From positions 392,001 through 456,000 of the forward strand of contig NC_083526.1 in assembly GCF_032362555.1 (NCBI RefSeq): a stretch of DNA of 64,000 nucleotides, written 5' to 3'. The notes beneath the pieces are model-generated. The model worked only from the letters and a program-made list of their open reading frames with translations. It did not search any database and was not told the DNA's origin. A program made the position numbers and the translations under genes. Source of the DNA: Amyelois transitella (taxonomy: Eukaryota; Arthropoda; Insecta; Lepidoptera; Pyralidae). Of this stretch, positions 27,601-38,000 are shown piece after piece; position 1 is the first letter of the stretch; each line of letters opens with the position of its first letter.

Positions 27601-30244
27601 TTGACCGCCATCGCAATAAGGAGGTTCATAAAAATGGCGAAGAAAATCAACGCGTTCAAAAATATGTGCGAGGAAGATCAGGTCAGTGATTTTCAGACGG
27701 CCTCTGTGGCTCAGCGGTGGTACGCTCGTCTGTGACACCGGCGGTCCCGGGTTCGAATCCCGGCCAGGGCGTGATGAGAAAAAAACGTTTTCTGATTGGC
27801 CTGGGTCTTGGATGTTTATACATACATATGGTCACGTCTATATCCATTGCGGGGTAGACAGAGCCAACACGCTTGAAAAGACTGACTGGCCACGTTCAGC
27901 TATTTGGCTTAATGATAGAATTGATACTCGAATAGTGACAGGTTGCTAGCCCATCGCCTAAAAAAGAATCCCAAGTTTGTAAGCCTATCCCTTAGTCGCC
28001 TTTTACGACATCCATGGGAAAGAGATGGAGTTGTCATATTCTTTTTTGAATTGGTGCCGGGAACCGCACGGCACTTGGATGTTTATCTATATATTTAATA
28101 TTTATTACAAAATATAGTACCGTTGAGTTAGTATCTCGTAACACAAGTCTCGAACTTACTTCGATGCTAACTCAATCTGTGTAATTTGTCCCGTAGGTAT
28201 ATTTATTTATTTCTTATGGACTAGCAACCTGAAACTGTTTAAAACTCAATTCCATCATTGAGCCATACAGCTGAACGTGGAGTTACAGCCTTTTCGAAAT
28301 TGTAGGCTCTGTCTACCCCGCAAGTGATGAAGACGTGATGATATGTTGATTTTGTGAATGGCAACAGTGTTTTAGGAAGGCCTAGACAAACGTAGCTTGA
28401 TCAAATCGAAGTTGTTCTCGCAAAAGATCAGGTAAAGAATGTAGTCTATCCCTTCGGGGAAAAGGCGTTATATATGTATGTTTGTATGTGTAGCATAAGT
28501 TCAAATTGTAACTTGACTGAAAATTGTCAATAAGTGATACCTTGTATCCAAATTTTTGAAAATAAATCTATTCTCTTCTACATACATACATATAGTCACG
28601 TCTATATCCGTTACGGGGTAGACAGAGCCAATAGTCCCGAAAAGACTGAATGGCCATGTTCAGCTGCTCGGCTTAATGATAGAATTGAGATTCAAATAGT
28701 GACAGGTTGCTAGCCCATCGCCTAAAAAAAAGGAACGCAATTTTATAAGCCTATCCCTTAGTCGCCTTTTACGACATCCATGGGAAAGACATGGAGTGGT
28801 CCTATCCTTTTTTGTATGAACCACACGGCACTATTCTATTCTATTCTAATTACTACCAGATAAGCATGGAATTATTTTTTTTAAACACGGGTAAACCTAT
28901 AAAAGTCTGTTTTTTTTAGGTAGCGTTGCTAAAAGGAGGCTGCATAGAAATGATGGTGTTGAGAAGTACAATGACCTACGATTGCCAGAGAAACCAGTGG
29001 AAGGTACATTCCCTTTTTGTTTTGTTTAATCATTGGTAATATCTTTATTGAACAGAAATTTACACGGTTACAAGTTATAGTCAAAGGCTAGCAACCTGTC
29101 ACTTTATATGAATCTCAATTGTATCAGTAAGCCAAACAACTAAACGTGGCCTATCAGTATTTTCAAGACAGTTGGCTCTGTCTACCCCGCAAGGGATATA
29201 GACGCGATTATATGTTTGTATGTATGCAAGCTTATGCTACGCATTACCAGAAGCTAAGCTACCCAGCTTCGCTGCCGTGGGATTTCCCAGAGAAAAGAAA
29301 AATGTAATTTCTTATGGTCCATTTTATCTGTGTACCAAATTTTATGAAAACGCCGGTTCTATCTCCCAAAAAAAGCGGGTAAAGCTGCGGGTAAATGCTA
29401 GTAATAATATAATCCAAAGGAATTGATGCCTATAATATTCGTAAACCTCTATTGATTCCAGCTCCCTCACAGCCAAGAACAATTCGGCAGCGTCCAAATA
29501 GACATTCTGAAACTAGCTAAAGGCAACATTTACCAAACTGTTGAAGCTTTCTTCCGGTCCTTCCATCCAAGATGGCGGACCGATGAGAATGTCATTCTGA
29601 TTATGACAGCCATTTTGCTGTTCACACCGGACAGGCCTAAGGTTGTTCATAGAGATGTTATTAAACTGGAACAGGTGAGTTTCTCGGTGTTTCTCAGTGG
29701 TTCTGGATTATTCTGTGTTTCTCATATATGTTTAGCATATATTTCTCGTAGTTTCTGTCCAAATTTACACAAATAAAAGTAGACTATGCTCTGTCTTATA
29801 TTTTTAGGTTATATTTATAGGTTTAACCAAGTCTGATAGTTTTTGACTTAATTCGTAGCATACAATTTTTTTTAAATTTAAATTAAGTAAATATGAGTGA
29901 AACAAAAAAAAGAAAGAGAAAAAGACTGCATATTAAAATTGCCACCAGAGTTATAGCAAATGAAAAAAACACACAAACGTCTATTTACAAAAATACAGAA
30001 CTTACGAAATTAAAACTGAGTTGAAACTATATCTTAATTTCAGAATTCCTATTACTACCTCCTACGACGTTACCTCGAAAGCGTATACCCTGGATGCGAA
30101 GCGAAATCCACATTCCTCAAACTAATCCAGAAGATTCTAGAACTTCGGAAGCTGGCTGAAGAAGTAACCGATGTGTACCTAGACGTGAATCCGATTGAAC
30201 CGCTTTTGATGGAGATTTTCGATTTGAAACATCACGCGGCTTGA
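24632..30244 (+). CDS. Hr96: Nuclear hormone receptor HR96 (NR1J)
   Basis: A ligand-regulated nuclear transcription factor. The Drosophila orthologue controls xenobiotic, triglyceride and cholesterol responses. Exons: 24632-25368, 25953-26078, 26433-26541, 27253-27357, 27556-27681, 28920-29003, 29462-29674, 30044-30244 (1701 nt, 566 aa; all phases agree). I chose the ATG at 24632; the in-frame GTG 27 bases earlier is not a plausible eukaryotic start. DNA-binding domain residues 29-95: CLVCGDRALGYNFNAISC, the HR96-specific P box ESCKA, RRFCQKCRLEKC and the IMSEEDK extension. Exons 5-8 hold the ligand-binding domain (DPRLIKIVNLTAIAIRRFIK, KINAFKNMCEEDQVALLKGG), ending in the AF-2 helix PLLMEIFDL. 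The hinge is Ser/Asp-rich. Intron 3 starts GC rather than GT. It is divergent from the heparanase gene. Confidence 0.94.
25510..25830 (+). repeat. Two degraded SINE-A fragments in HR96 intron 1
   Basis: 25510-25660 keeps AGCAACCTGTTACTATTTGA to the hairpin. 25728-25830 keeps only AAATAGCTGAATGTAGCC to GACGTGATTATATGTATG. Confidence 0.75.
25842..25936 (-). mobile_element. Helitron-like 5' fragment
   Basis: On the - strand it begins GTGTAGTATAAAGCGAAGTT, a diverged form of the TCACTACATAGTATAAAACA end of the elements at 32725 and 39850. The 3' end is missing. Confidence 0.5.
26168..26418 (+). repeat. SINE-A copy, full length
   Basis: Head GCCGTGTGGTTCCCGGCACC to tail GACGTGACCATATGTGTA. The tail lies 14 bp before the HR96 exon 3 acceptor. 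Confidence 0.92.
26551..26813 (-). repeat. SINE-A copy, full length
   Basis: The (CATA) tail starts about 9 bp after the GC donor of HR96 intron 3. The head ends AACCACACGGCAC. Confidence 0.92.
26975..27199 (+). repeat. SINE-A copy, head missing
   Basis: Starts CCATCTCTTTCCCGTGGATG and ends GACAATATGTATGTAG, upstream of HR96 exon 4. Confidence 0.85.
27366..27535 (-). repeat. SINE-A copy with internal deletion
   Basis: The tail begins 9 bp after the HR96 exon 4 donor. The GAATGGCCACGTTCAGC to GATTCAAATAG block is shortened and the head is lost. Confidence 0.8.
27696..28206 (+). repeat. SINE-T copy split by a SINE-A insertion
   Basis: GGCCTCTGTGGCTCAGCGG (A box) and GGGTTCGAATCCC (B box) start 15 bp after the HR96 exon 5 donor. 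The element is broken at GGATGTTTAT by SINE-A (27820-28074), then resumes to CTGTGTAATTTGTCCCG. Confidence 0.88.
27820..28074 (-). repeat. SINE-A copy with clear target-site duplication
   Basis: Flanked by TTGGATGTTTAT at 27808-27819 and again at 28075-28086. The 12-bp duplication fixes both ends: the tail begins ACATACATATGG and the head ends CCGCACGGCAC, giving a 255-bp unit. Confidence 0.93.
28390..28580 (+). repeat. LINE-B fragment followed by family C tail
   Basis: GGAAGGCCTAGACAAACGTA (frame GRPRQT) is an upstream part of LINE-B and jumps to GTAGTCTATCCC and the tail by deletion. After (TATG)n comes AATAAGTGATACCTTGTATC and TCTATTCTC of family C. Confidence 0.6.
28579..28831 (-). repeat. 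SINE-A copy in a (TATTC)n tract
   Basis: Tail CATACATACATATAGTCACG; head ATGAACCACACGGCAC. TATTC repeats lie on both sides, so it landed in the tail of a family C element. Confidence 0.85.
29083..29402 (+). repeat. SINE-A fragment followed by a Helitron-like 3' end
   Basis: 29083-29224 is a tail-half SINE-A. From about 29226, CTTATGCTACGCATTACCAG leads to GCGGGTAAATGCTAG followed by T, a Helitron-style end without a clear TC start. Confidence 0.6.
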
Positions 30245-31264
30245 GGTACGGTTAGTTAGTCTGATGTTGTTGTTAATTAGTTAGTAATTGTATAAATATA
30301 AGGTGATTTTAAAAAATTGTATCCAAGTTAACAATACATTCAATACATGGGTCACGGCACCTTCTTTTGCCTAACATTTGTAGTTAATTTGTTGATTGCA
30401 ACTTCGTCTCCTTAAAATATGGTTTATATTGAACGTTTACGGCCATAAACATCATTTCGCATAAAGTTATACGGAAAAATTATTATGCCTAAAAAATTTA
30501 CCAGAAAAGAACATTTTTCATCTTGACCTTATCAGGAACCGAGCCTGAAATCTTTAGCTTTAGAGGCAAGAGTGTTAATTACTTTGAATGTTCAATTGTT
30601 ATTTATAGCTGTCATTTTAACCATAGTAGGTTAAGAATTGAAAGTAATACCCGGCCAAATTAAATTTACAATGTATCAATGTAAGGCTCTCTAAGTATAT
30701 ACTTACTGCATTTTTTCGCAGTATATTGTCATTTTAATTTCACAAATCGTTTAAACTTTAACTAACTTTTGCCCGCGGCTGTGGTTAAGAAAACTTACTT
30801 CATCGTTTGCGTTAAAAAAAAAATCAGTTTATAATATTTAACCGACTTAAAAAAAGAAGGAGGTTCTCAATTCCACCGTTGTTTTTATTAATAAGTCTAT
30901 TATATGTAAGTAGAGTTCGGGTTTTAGTACGATACAAAATTGTTCTACTCGAGCGCAGCTGAGGGCAAAATGTGTTTTTATTTTGACAGCAAATAACGTT
31001 AATAAATATATGTAGGTTTATATAGTACGGGAATTATCACACAGATTTAGTTAGACTCAAAATAAATAAAATAAAATAAAATGTAAATTTGTACAGTGTT
31101 AATTTTCTATGACATAGATTTATTTGTCACTATAATTTATGTCTGGAAAAAATAAAATAATCTGAACCCAAAATGTTGAATATACGTTATTCAAGTCAAA
31201 AGTTGAACCCACATTGCCGCGGCCTACGCATTTACAGTCATCGATATTAATTAAGTATACGAGC
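30245..31264 (+). other. HR96 3' UTR and downstream AT-rich DNA
   Basis: No ORF. (AATAA)n-like runs near 31060-31085 and AATAAA sites at several points could serve polyadenylation. No SINE-A copy is present. Confidence 0.5.
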
Positions 31265-31514
31265 CAATAGGCTATTTGACTGTTTTTTAGAAATGGTTTA
31301 AAATTATTCTTTATGACATAATAAACACACTATATTTATATTTCCGAGAAATACGCAGTATTTATAATAAAAAATGAATTATAAAGGTTGAAATTTAAAA
31401 AGCGCGCCAAAAACGCTCTCATAGTAATGGCGGACGCTGTGTGACGTCACACGCAAGCAAACTGATGATTTTGATTATATTTCTCTCAATTTATCAAACA
31501 AAATTGTTTATAAA

Positions 31515-31688
31515 TGGTGTGTAGTACCACAATGTACAAATACTTCAATAAAAAACTCCGCAAAAAATGTTTGTGTCTGTTCCAACGAATCCAATAAGAC
31601 GAAAGAAGTGGTTGCAGTTGGCTCGAAAAGATCCAAAGAGTATTTTATCGCATTCAAATGTTTTTATGTGTGAAGATCATTTTGATGT
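31515..31688 (+). pseudogene. THAP zinc-finger exon, frameshifted
   Basis: CVVPQCTN (C-x4-C) then, one base out of frame after TSIK, KTPQKMFVSVPTNPIRRKKW, LQLARKDPKS and FMCEDHFDV with the C-x2-H pair and the invariant Trp. The frameshift is one extra A in an A-run (31550-31556). A GTAAGT donor follows at DV, so this was the first exon of a spliced transposon gene. The AVPTF region is not in the copy. Confidence 0.75.
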
Positions 31689-31823
31689 AAGTATGCTGGC
31701 AATATTTGAGTTATAGCAAACAATAAAACAAATAAAACATAACCTATAAAATAAAATTCTGCGAAATTTTTGCGTGAAATGGCATAAAGATTTCTAAATA
31801 AATAATTTCTTTAAAATACTTAC

Positions 31824-32005
31824 ACAGCTGTTTTTACATTCTTAAGTTCTGCACCATAATAATCCGCGTTGTTTTTGAAGAAAAATGCAACCATAAATGC
31901 ATCAATCTCGGGTAGGTTTGTGTTGTCGGCACGCACAAAAACTTTTTGTCCATTTTGAATACAAACACCAGGAATTTAGTTCACTGTCACGAAATAGCTC
32001 AATAT
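31824..32005 (-). pseudogene. Exon of a second transposon-linked gene, frameshifted
   Basis: Bounded by an AG acceptor (ATCCCAG) and a GTAAGT donor on the - strand. It encodes IELFRDSELNSW, then in another frame FVRADNTNLPEIDAFMVA, FFFKNNADYYGAELKNVKTA. From memory, the RADNTNLPEIDAFMV motif occurs at the start of uncharacterised insect proteins with a SWIM zinc finger, but the finger itself is not in this exon, so the family call is an inference. The reading runs toward the THAP exon. Confidence 0.6.
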
Positions 32006-32274
32006 CTGGGATAAAACATTAATAACACACAAACTACACAGGAGTTGACGTTTACTTGCGTGTGACGTCACCGGAGTTGTAACCAATCAAAGAGCGTTTC
32101 GGTCTTTCAAAAGTATTTAAAAATTATTGTATTTTTTAAACGATAAATCGCCAAAAATATGCTTATTTTAGTACATGAAAGTAAAACACGTTCTGTTATA
32201 TTATTATCTAATAGGATTACCACAATTCGTAGCATATTTTCAATAGTGTCAAATAGCCTATTGTGTATATACTA

Positions 32275-32375
32275 TACATACATAAAATCACGCCTTTTTC
32301 TCGGAGGGGTAGGCAGAGACTACATCTTTCCTCTTGCCACGATCTCTGCATACTTCATTCGCTTCATTCAGTTGT
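32275..32375 (-). repeat. LINE-B 3' end
   Basis: The - strand reads NEANEVCRDRGKRKDVVSAY, PSEKKA and a stop, then (TATG)n. It directly adjoins the right end of the DNA transposon. Confidence 0.7.
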
Positions 32376-32439
32376 GTATATGATAATTATATCACTAAAC
32401 CTTTTATTTTAAACCACAAAATCGCAAACAGATATACAA

Positions 32440-32526
32440 CAGAGGTGAACGTTTCGGTCTTCTCGAGACTGTTGGCTCTGTCTACTCTATAAGGGATTAA
32501 GACGTGACAATATATGTATGTATGTG
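32440..32526 (+). repeat. SINE-A tail fragment
   Basis: TCTCGAGACTGTTGGCTCTG to GACGTGACAATATATGTATG; only the last ~85 bp remain. Confidence 0.7.
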
Positions 32527-32724
32527 AAGGTTAATATTGAGGCTCTGTTTACACCGCTAGGCAAGACGTGACAATATTTATTATTATTATTTTTAGCAAA
32601 TGTAAATGTTTGAGCAAATATGATAGCATATCAATGAAATGTTGTATCACATAGTTATTTTTAAACTTAGTATAAATTATATTAATGTAAATGAAGTCTG
32701 AAATGCTTAGTGCCAAATGTATAA

Positions 32725-33119
32725 TCACTACATAGTATAAAACAATGTCGCTTTCTATTTCCCTTTGTATGCTTAAATCTTGAAAACTACGCACCGGATA
32801 GAATGATTCAAGAGGAAGGTTTATATGTATAATAACATCCATTAAATAGTAGAGAAATACTGTTATTTTTGAGTTTTCTTTTGTGATGTCGTTAATTATC
32901 ATATTTTTTTCCGCTTACATTGCAAACGCAGGCTGTACCCTACGAGATTTATCAAAATAATGTACTAATTATTTTTTACACATTGGAAAAATGTACAGAA
33001 AATTTCGCGATGGTATATGTCTATCTTTCATGGATATCCCACAATAACATTTTTTTTTTGTCATTTACTTTTTACGACAATCAGCATTGCACCCGTGCGA
33101 AGCCGGGGCGGGTCGCTAG
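32725..33119 (+). mobile_element. Non-autonomous Helitron-like element (TCACTACATAG type)
   Basis: Starts TCACTACATAGTATAAAACA after A and ends GGGGCGGGTCGCTAG before T, with GTGCGAAGCCGGGGCG near the end. The copy at 39850 shares both ends but lacks ~200 bp of the interior. Confidence 0.7.
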
Positions 33120-35094
33120 TTACAGTATAAAATACATACACAAACAAAATAATATAATCATCTTCTCCTAGGCCCGACAGACAGACAGACAGTCCCGGTT
33201 GCGTTCTCTGTCTAAAAAACAAGTTTAAGTTAACGTTACTGAAGAAAATGCTGCAGTGCAGTTTGTTACCGCTTCTTATGCACTGACTGTTCCATTATAT
33301 AACCCGCTAATATCTTTTAAGCCACGCTGCGTATTTCGATGCTATTTTCACCAAGACCTAGTTAATTTCTCAGGAAACTTTAATTTATATATGTATAACA
33401 TAAGTTTTTAATGGATAGAAAATTCATCCGTCGCTAGATAAAAAATTATATATCTTTAGCAATATTAAGGTTAAATTGTTGTCAGTCAATGTTACAATTA
33501 ATGAAATAATAAATTGTGTTATAATGTCATTGTAATTAATATTCTCCGGAAATCAGGTTAGTGTGAATCATAATGATTTTAACATCATATAAGACGCCAA
33601 ACTATATTATTATGAAACCGTCCTATTGAATAATTATTAAGTACAAATATAATATTTGTTTCTTCATTGAGTTCAATGGCATAATAATCTTTTCGCATAA
33701 CTCACTTCGGCATAATCATTGTTTCACATAATGTTTTAACATATGAAAAAAGTAATACGAAAAGATTTTTATGCCATTAAAATTTTTGGAAACTATTATC
33801 GACCCATTGTTTATATATTTTATAGTAAGGTAATCTATTATATATTTTTCACATAATGCAGTAAAAACAGTTTCAATTACAAAGTTTCGCTTTGCATTGC
33901 ATTATTTTTAATTAGTAATTGTTTACATACTTGCTTGTTAAGTCCGCATATCGTTTTTATAAAGGTCCGTTCATACAAGAGGCTGTCATAATGTAAATAG
34001 TATTTTAATTGATCACATTACAAATCGCCTCAGCAGTATTCGCCGGCGCAGAATAGTGCAACCTACCGCCGAATCAAACCGAATGAAACACAATGAAATA
34101 ACGATCATATTACAAGTACATAAAACGTAAAATCTAAAAACGAAATTTCTCCTGCTGTCTCGCTCACAAAAGCGGACAGTTCTTTTCTCGGGTTCAAACG
34201 TCGCGCTCTGATTGGCTCAAACGCTCGTATATTTTCGCGCCATACTGATATTAGCGATGTGTAAAAAAAGAAGTAAAACTGTAAATATATATTTTAAATT
34301 TATTACAATACAAACAAGTATGCATTATAAACCCTGTTAAACGATTGTATATCGATTTACTGTGATTTTAACTGGTGTGAAACTATCGTAACGTTAGTGA
34401 GCTGAGGCCTTTAGATGTGTGATTGCGTAATTTAATATATATGAAAGGTTTTCTGTTTAAATTGTTTGTAGTATTTCAAAAACTCCCCAGGGATGCCTTC
34501 AAAAACTATCGGAATCTACCAAAAATTTTAACAACACCCGCGTTATGGGTTTGTGTAACATATTTGTAGATGACTTTTCGTTTCATGTTATCAAATTATT
34601 TTAATGAATCAATATTTGTGTACACCTGTATCAAGCAATTGGCATTTGACTGATGTTAGCAAGTTTAATAGCGCTTAGTGTCAAGTCAGAAAAATTAACG
34701 ATTTTGTATAATATTTAGGGCCTAGTTTTAATTAAATTCTATGTTATGTGTAACATTGCCTTTATTTGCATCACATTCACATTTGAAGTGATCTCAACAT
34801 TTAAATATTAACGGTCAGTTTTTATATTTCTATCATTCAATTATTATATTTTTAAAATATATCGTTATAAATAAGAGAATTACTATATTTTTATAAAAAA
34901 GTTTAATTGACATTTATTGTAACTATCATTGGTGCAATAAATTAATGTATTTTAGTAATACCAAAATATACTATATTATAATACGTTACATTGTGTTTAA
35001 TTTCTTAAATCACACTTGCATTAAAATAAAACTAAACAATTCCAAACTCTAAGAAGAAAAAGTAATTAAAATTACAATCAGGTACAATTAACAA
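33120..35094. other. Intergenic DNA downstream of DNAAF1
   Basis: AT-rich with no gene. It holds a short (CAGA)n run near 33178, a family C-like scrap near 33245 and a GC-richer island at 34130-34270 (see separate entry). Confidence 0.5.
34130..34270. promoter_or_regulatory. GC-rich island with E2F-like and CCAAT-like motifs
   Basis: Contains TTTTCGCGCC (E2F-like) and GATTGGCT (inverted CCAAT) in an otherwise AT-rich region. No coding sequence follows on either strand. CGCTCTGATTGGCT resembles a block of the DNA transposon at 32085, so it may be promoter DNA or a transposon remnant. Confidence 0.3.
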
Positions 35095-38000
35095 TTAAAA
35101 TGTATTGTTCTCATCCCCAAGCCCCAAAGCGAGTTTCATTTCAATAGAATATGTCTCATCAATGCGATCAAAATTATCCCTTTCTCCATCACCAACACAA
35201 TCTTCAAATACATCATCACCGTCAATTGTTTCAGATTCATCAACGAACGATTCAAATTCAACTTTGGAATCATTCAGTTCTGCATTTTTTAGATCATTAG
35301 ATTCCCCTTTACAATCATCATCGTTTTGTTGCGTATCTATATCCGATTTAACAACATCGGTTGTTTCTTTAGAATCATCTTTAGCCTCCGTACCATGATC
35401 ACTTTCATTGTCTTCATTAATCTTAACCATTGCGTTGACCTTATCTTCAGTTAGCGTGTCTTCAAGAGAAGTATCGTGACTTGGTACAAGGGTGTCTTCG
35501 TTGTCATTATCGTCGACAGCAGACTCGGGCGGGCTGACAGGGACGTAGTTGACAAACTCGCCCGCCCGCCATCTTTGTTCTGCCACTTCCATGTGCACTT
35601 CGAGAATGCGTGAAACTTCGGGCAGCTGAAATTTAATATTGATATTAAGACTAAGTGTTTATAACTGACCATTTGTTTATAGTTTTCAATTTACGTCATA
35701 AATACATTACAATAAATTTTCTTAATTCTTTTTCAAGTTATTGACCAGAATATCTGAGGGATAGGCTTATAAACTTGGGATTCTTCTTTTAGGCGATGGG
35801 CTAGCAACCCGTCACTATTTGAATCTCAATTCTATCATTAAGCCAAACAGCTGAACGTGGCCTATCAGTCTTTTGGCTCTGTCTACCCCGTAAGGGATAA
35901 ATATGTGATCATATGTATGTATCTGAAAAAACAATTTTATCTCATGGTAACTTATGTTTTTTAATGCCCATATTAGCTTAAGGTTCGCTTCAATTGTAAA
36001 ATCAAATTTTGCATAGTCACCATACGCAACATGACTTAGCAAGTCAACTCGTCATTACCCTTTCTTAAAAAGTAGTTCTGATGATAAAAGAAAGAAAGTA
36101 GTTCTTTCTGTATATCCTCAAGTCAGAACTTATAACAAACATAGAATTTTATCTTCAGCAGATATTAATCATAACACATCACTCACAGTGTATTCATTCT
36201 CCAGTTGCCCCGATATGTGCTCTATGATCGCGTTTGTCTTGTTATCTATCTTCCCCGCGTGGCTGTTCAGCACGTCGATCTGCCGGAACATCTCCCTCTC
36301 CTCGTACTGCTGCGTCCGCGTCAAGATCTCAGACGCCACTGATTGGTCGATCCTCGCGTTCTTCGTCATGTCCGAGTAGTTTATGCCTGGAGATTTGGAA
36401 ATGATTAGCTTGAACAGTTAGGACTCTTCTGATACAGAAAGACTGACCGACGGAAGCTGATATTTGGTGCTCAATGATGATATTTTTAGAAATTCCCTCA
36501 GGGTCGATAACAAACAGAATATTACGCGTGCGAAGAATTATTCATTTTATATGTACGCTCGATTTCATATTTGCAGTCATAGTTCGCAAAACTTTACAGC
36601 TTGCGTTCACCGCTTTCACTCACACATTTACACAAATAACATAGTAAACAACAATTCTGATTATAGCTACTAGTTGTATAATTTAACCAAGTCCATTATA
36701 TTACAATTTAATAATATTACTCAATCGTTTTAATATTTTTTTGTTTTTAAATCTTGTAATTTAAATATCTGTATTTCATACTTATTTATTTGTTTGTTTT
36801 AGTGGGTTGCGGTGAAGCGTTGGGTAACGCGACATCAAGAAGAGGGTAGCGTAAAAAAGTGGACCGCGCAGCGGCCGTCATTTGCTTATCAACGCGACAC
36901 ATTCTTACCTATGTTAGGATCGTGTGCAGACAAACTTTCAACCTTAATGAAATGACATAAGTTTGGCAGTCACAGGCTTCCCTCTATAGGCAAATAATGA
37001 GCGATGTTGATTTCTCGATCGACAACTATCGGGCCCAGTTCGGCCATCGTTGATAACCGTCTCTGTCTGTTTTGTTATTTAATATGTCAAAGAATAATGA
37101 ACTGTTTTACTTGGTAATCATTGGTATTAAAGACCGTATCAATTTGATCGAATAATTATTCTTTTTAAATATGCAAGTGTGTGTGAATCTAGTGGAACCA
37201 CAGTGCACGCTATTTCAACCCGTTAAAGTTTTAAAACTATGACTGCAGATATGAACGCGATCGTACCTAATGGTTTTACTAACCTTGTGAAGGATATCTA
37301 CCGTCTTCATAAGAATTAATTGTATTTATGATAGATCTCTTCGCTTCCTTATCTGTGGCTTGGTCCGATTCATGTTTTGATGACGATGGCAAATTTGTAA
37401 CTTCTGAAAATGACGTGAGTTTAAGATTGCATTATTTTGTTGTAACACCATTAATAGGTGCCTAACATATGTGATTTGACTACTCCAACTCAACTACCAC
37501 TCCGCAACCTAATGGTTAGACAACTATACACCGCAGAAACTAGAAAACAAAACTTTTTTTAATTCTGCCTGGTAAAATATAAGCTAATTGTTAAGATCCC
37601 TCTAAAGAAATCAACGGATGCTTTTGAAACGGTTTTGCCCTTCTCAGCCGGGAAACAACACTGTATAATATAATTGACAAGCTGTGCCCGCGACTCCGTC
37701 CGCGTGGAATAGTAATTTTGGGCATCATTGAAGCCCTCAAGGATGAATAATTTTCCCCATTTTTTTTTCACATTTTCCATTATTTCTTCGCTCCTGATAG
37801 TTGCAGCGTGATGTAATATAGCCTAAAGCCTTCCTCGATAAATGGTCTATTCAACACAAAAATAATTTTTCAATTTGAAACAGTAGTTCCTGTATTAGCG
37901 CGTTCAAACAAACAAACTCTTCGGCTTTATAATATTAATATAGATATAGATTGTTAAGATCCCTCTAAAAAAGTAAACGGATACTTTTAAAGCGGTTTTG

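Larger units (their letters stand above)
31265..32263. mobile_element. Decayed DNA transposon with convergent THAP and second-gene exons
   Basis: A 16-bp perfect terminal inverted repeat CAATAGGCTATTTGAC (31265-31280 and 32248-32263). Inside lies a second 17-bp perfect inverted repeat GTGACGTCACACGCAAG (31441-31457 and 32055-32071), each preceded by an AACGCTCT motif, so the match extends imperfectly further. Between them are a THAP-encoding exon on + and a second coding remnant on -. No target-site duplication is obvious. THAP domains are the DNA-binding part of P-element-type transposases, so I place it tentatively near that superfamily. The middle is deleted; the copy is inactive. Confidence 0.72.

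Noticed and set aside
32549-32902. 117-codon - strand open frame
   Set aside because: AT-rich, overlaps the Helitron-like element at 32725 and shows no family resemblance.
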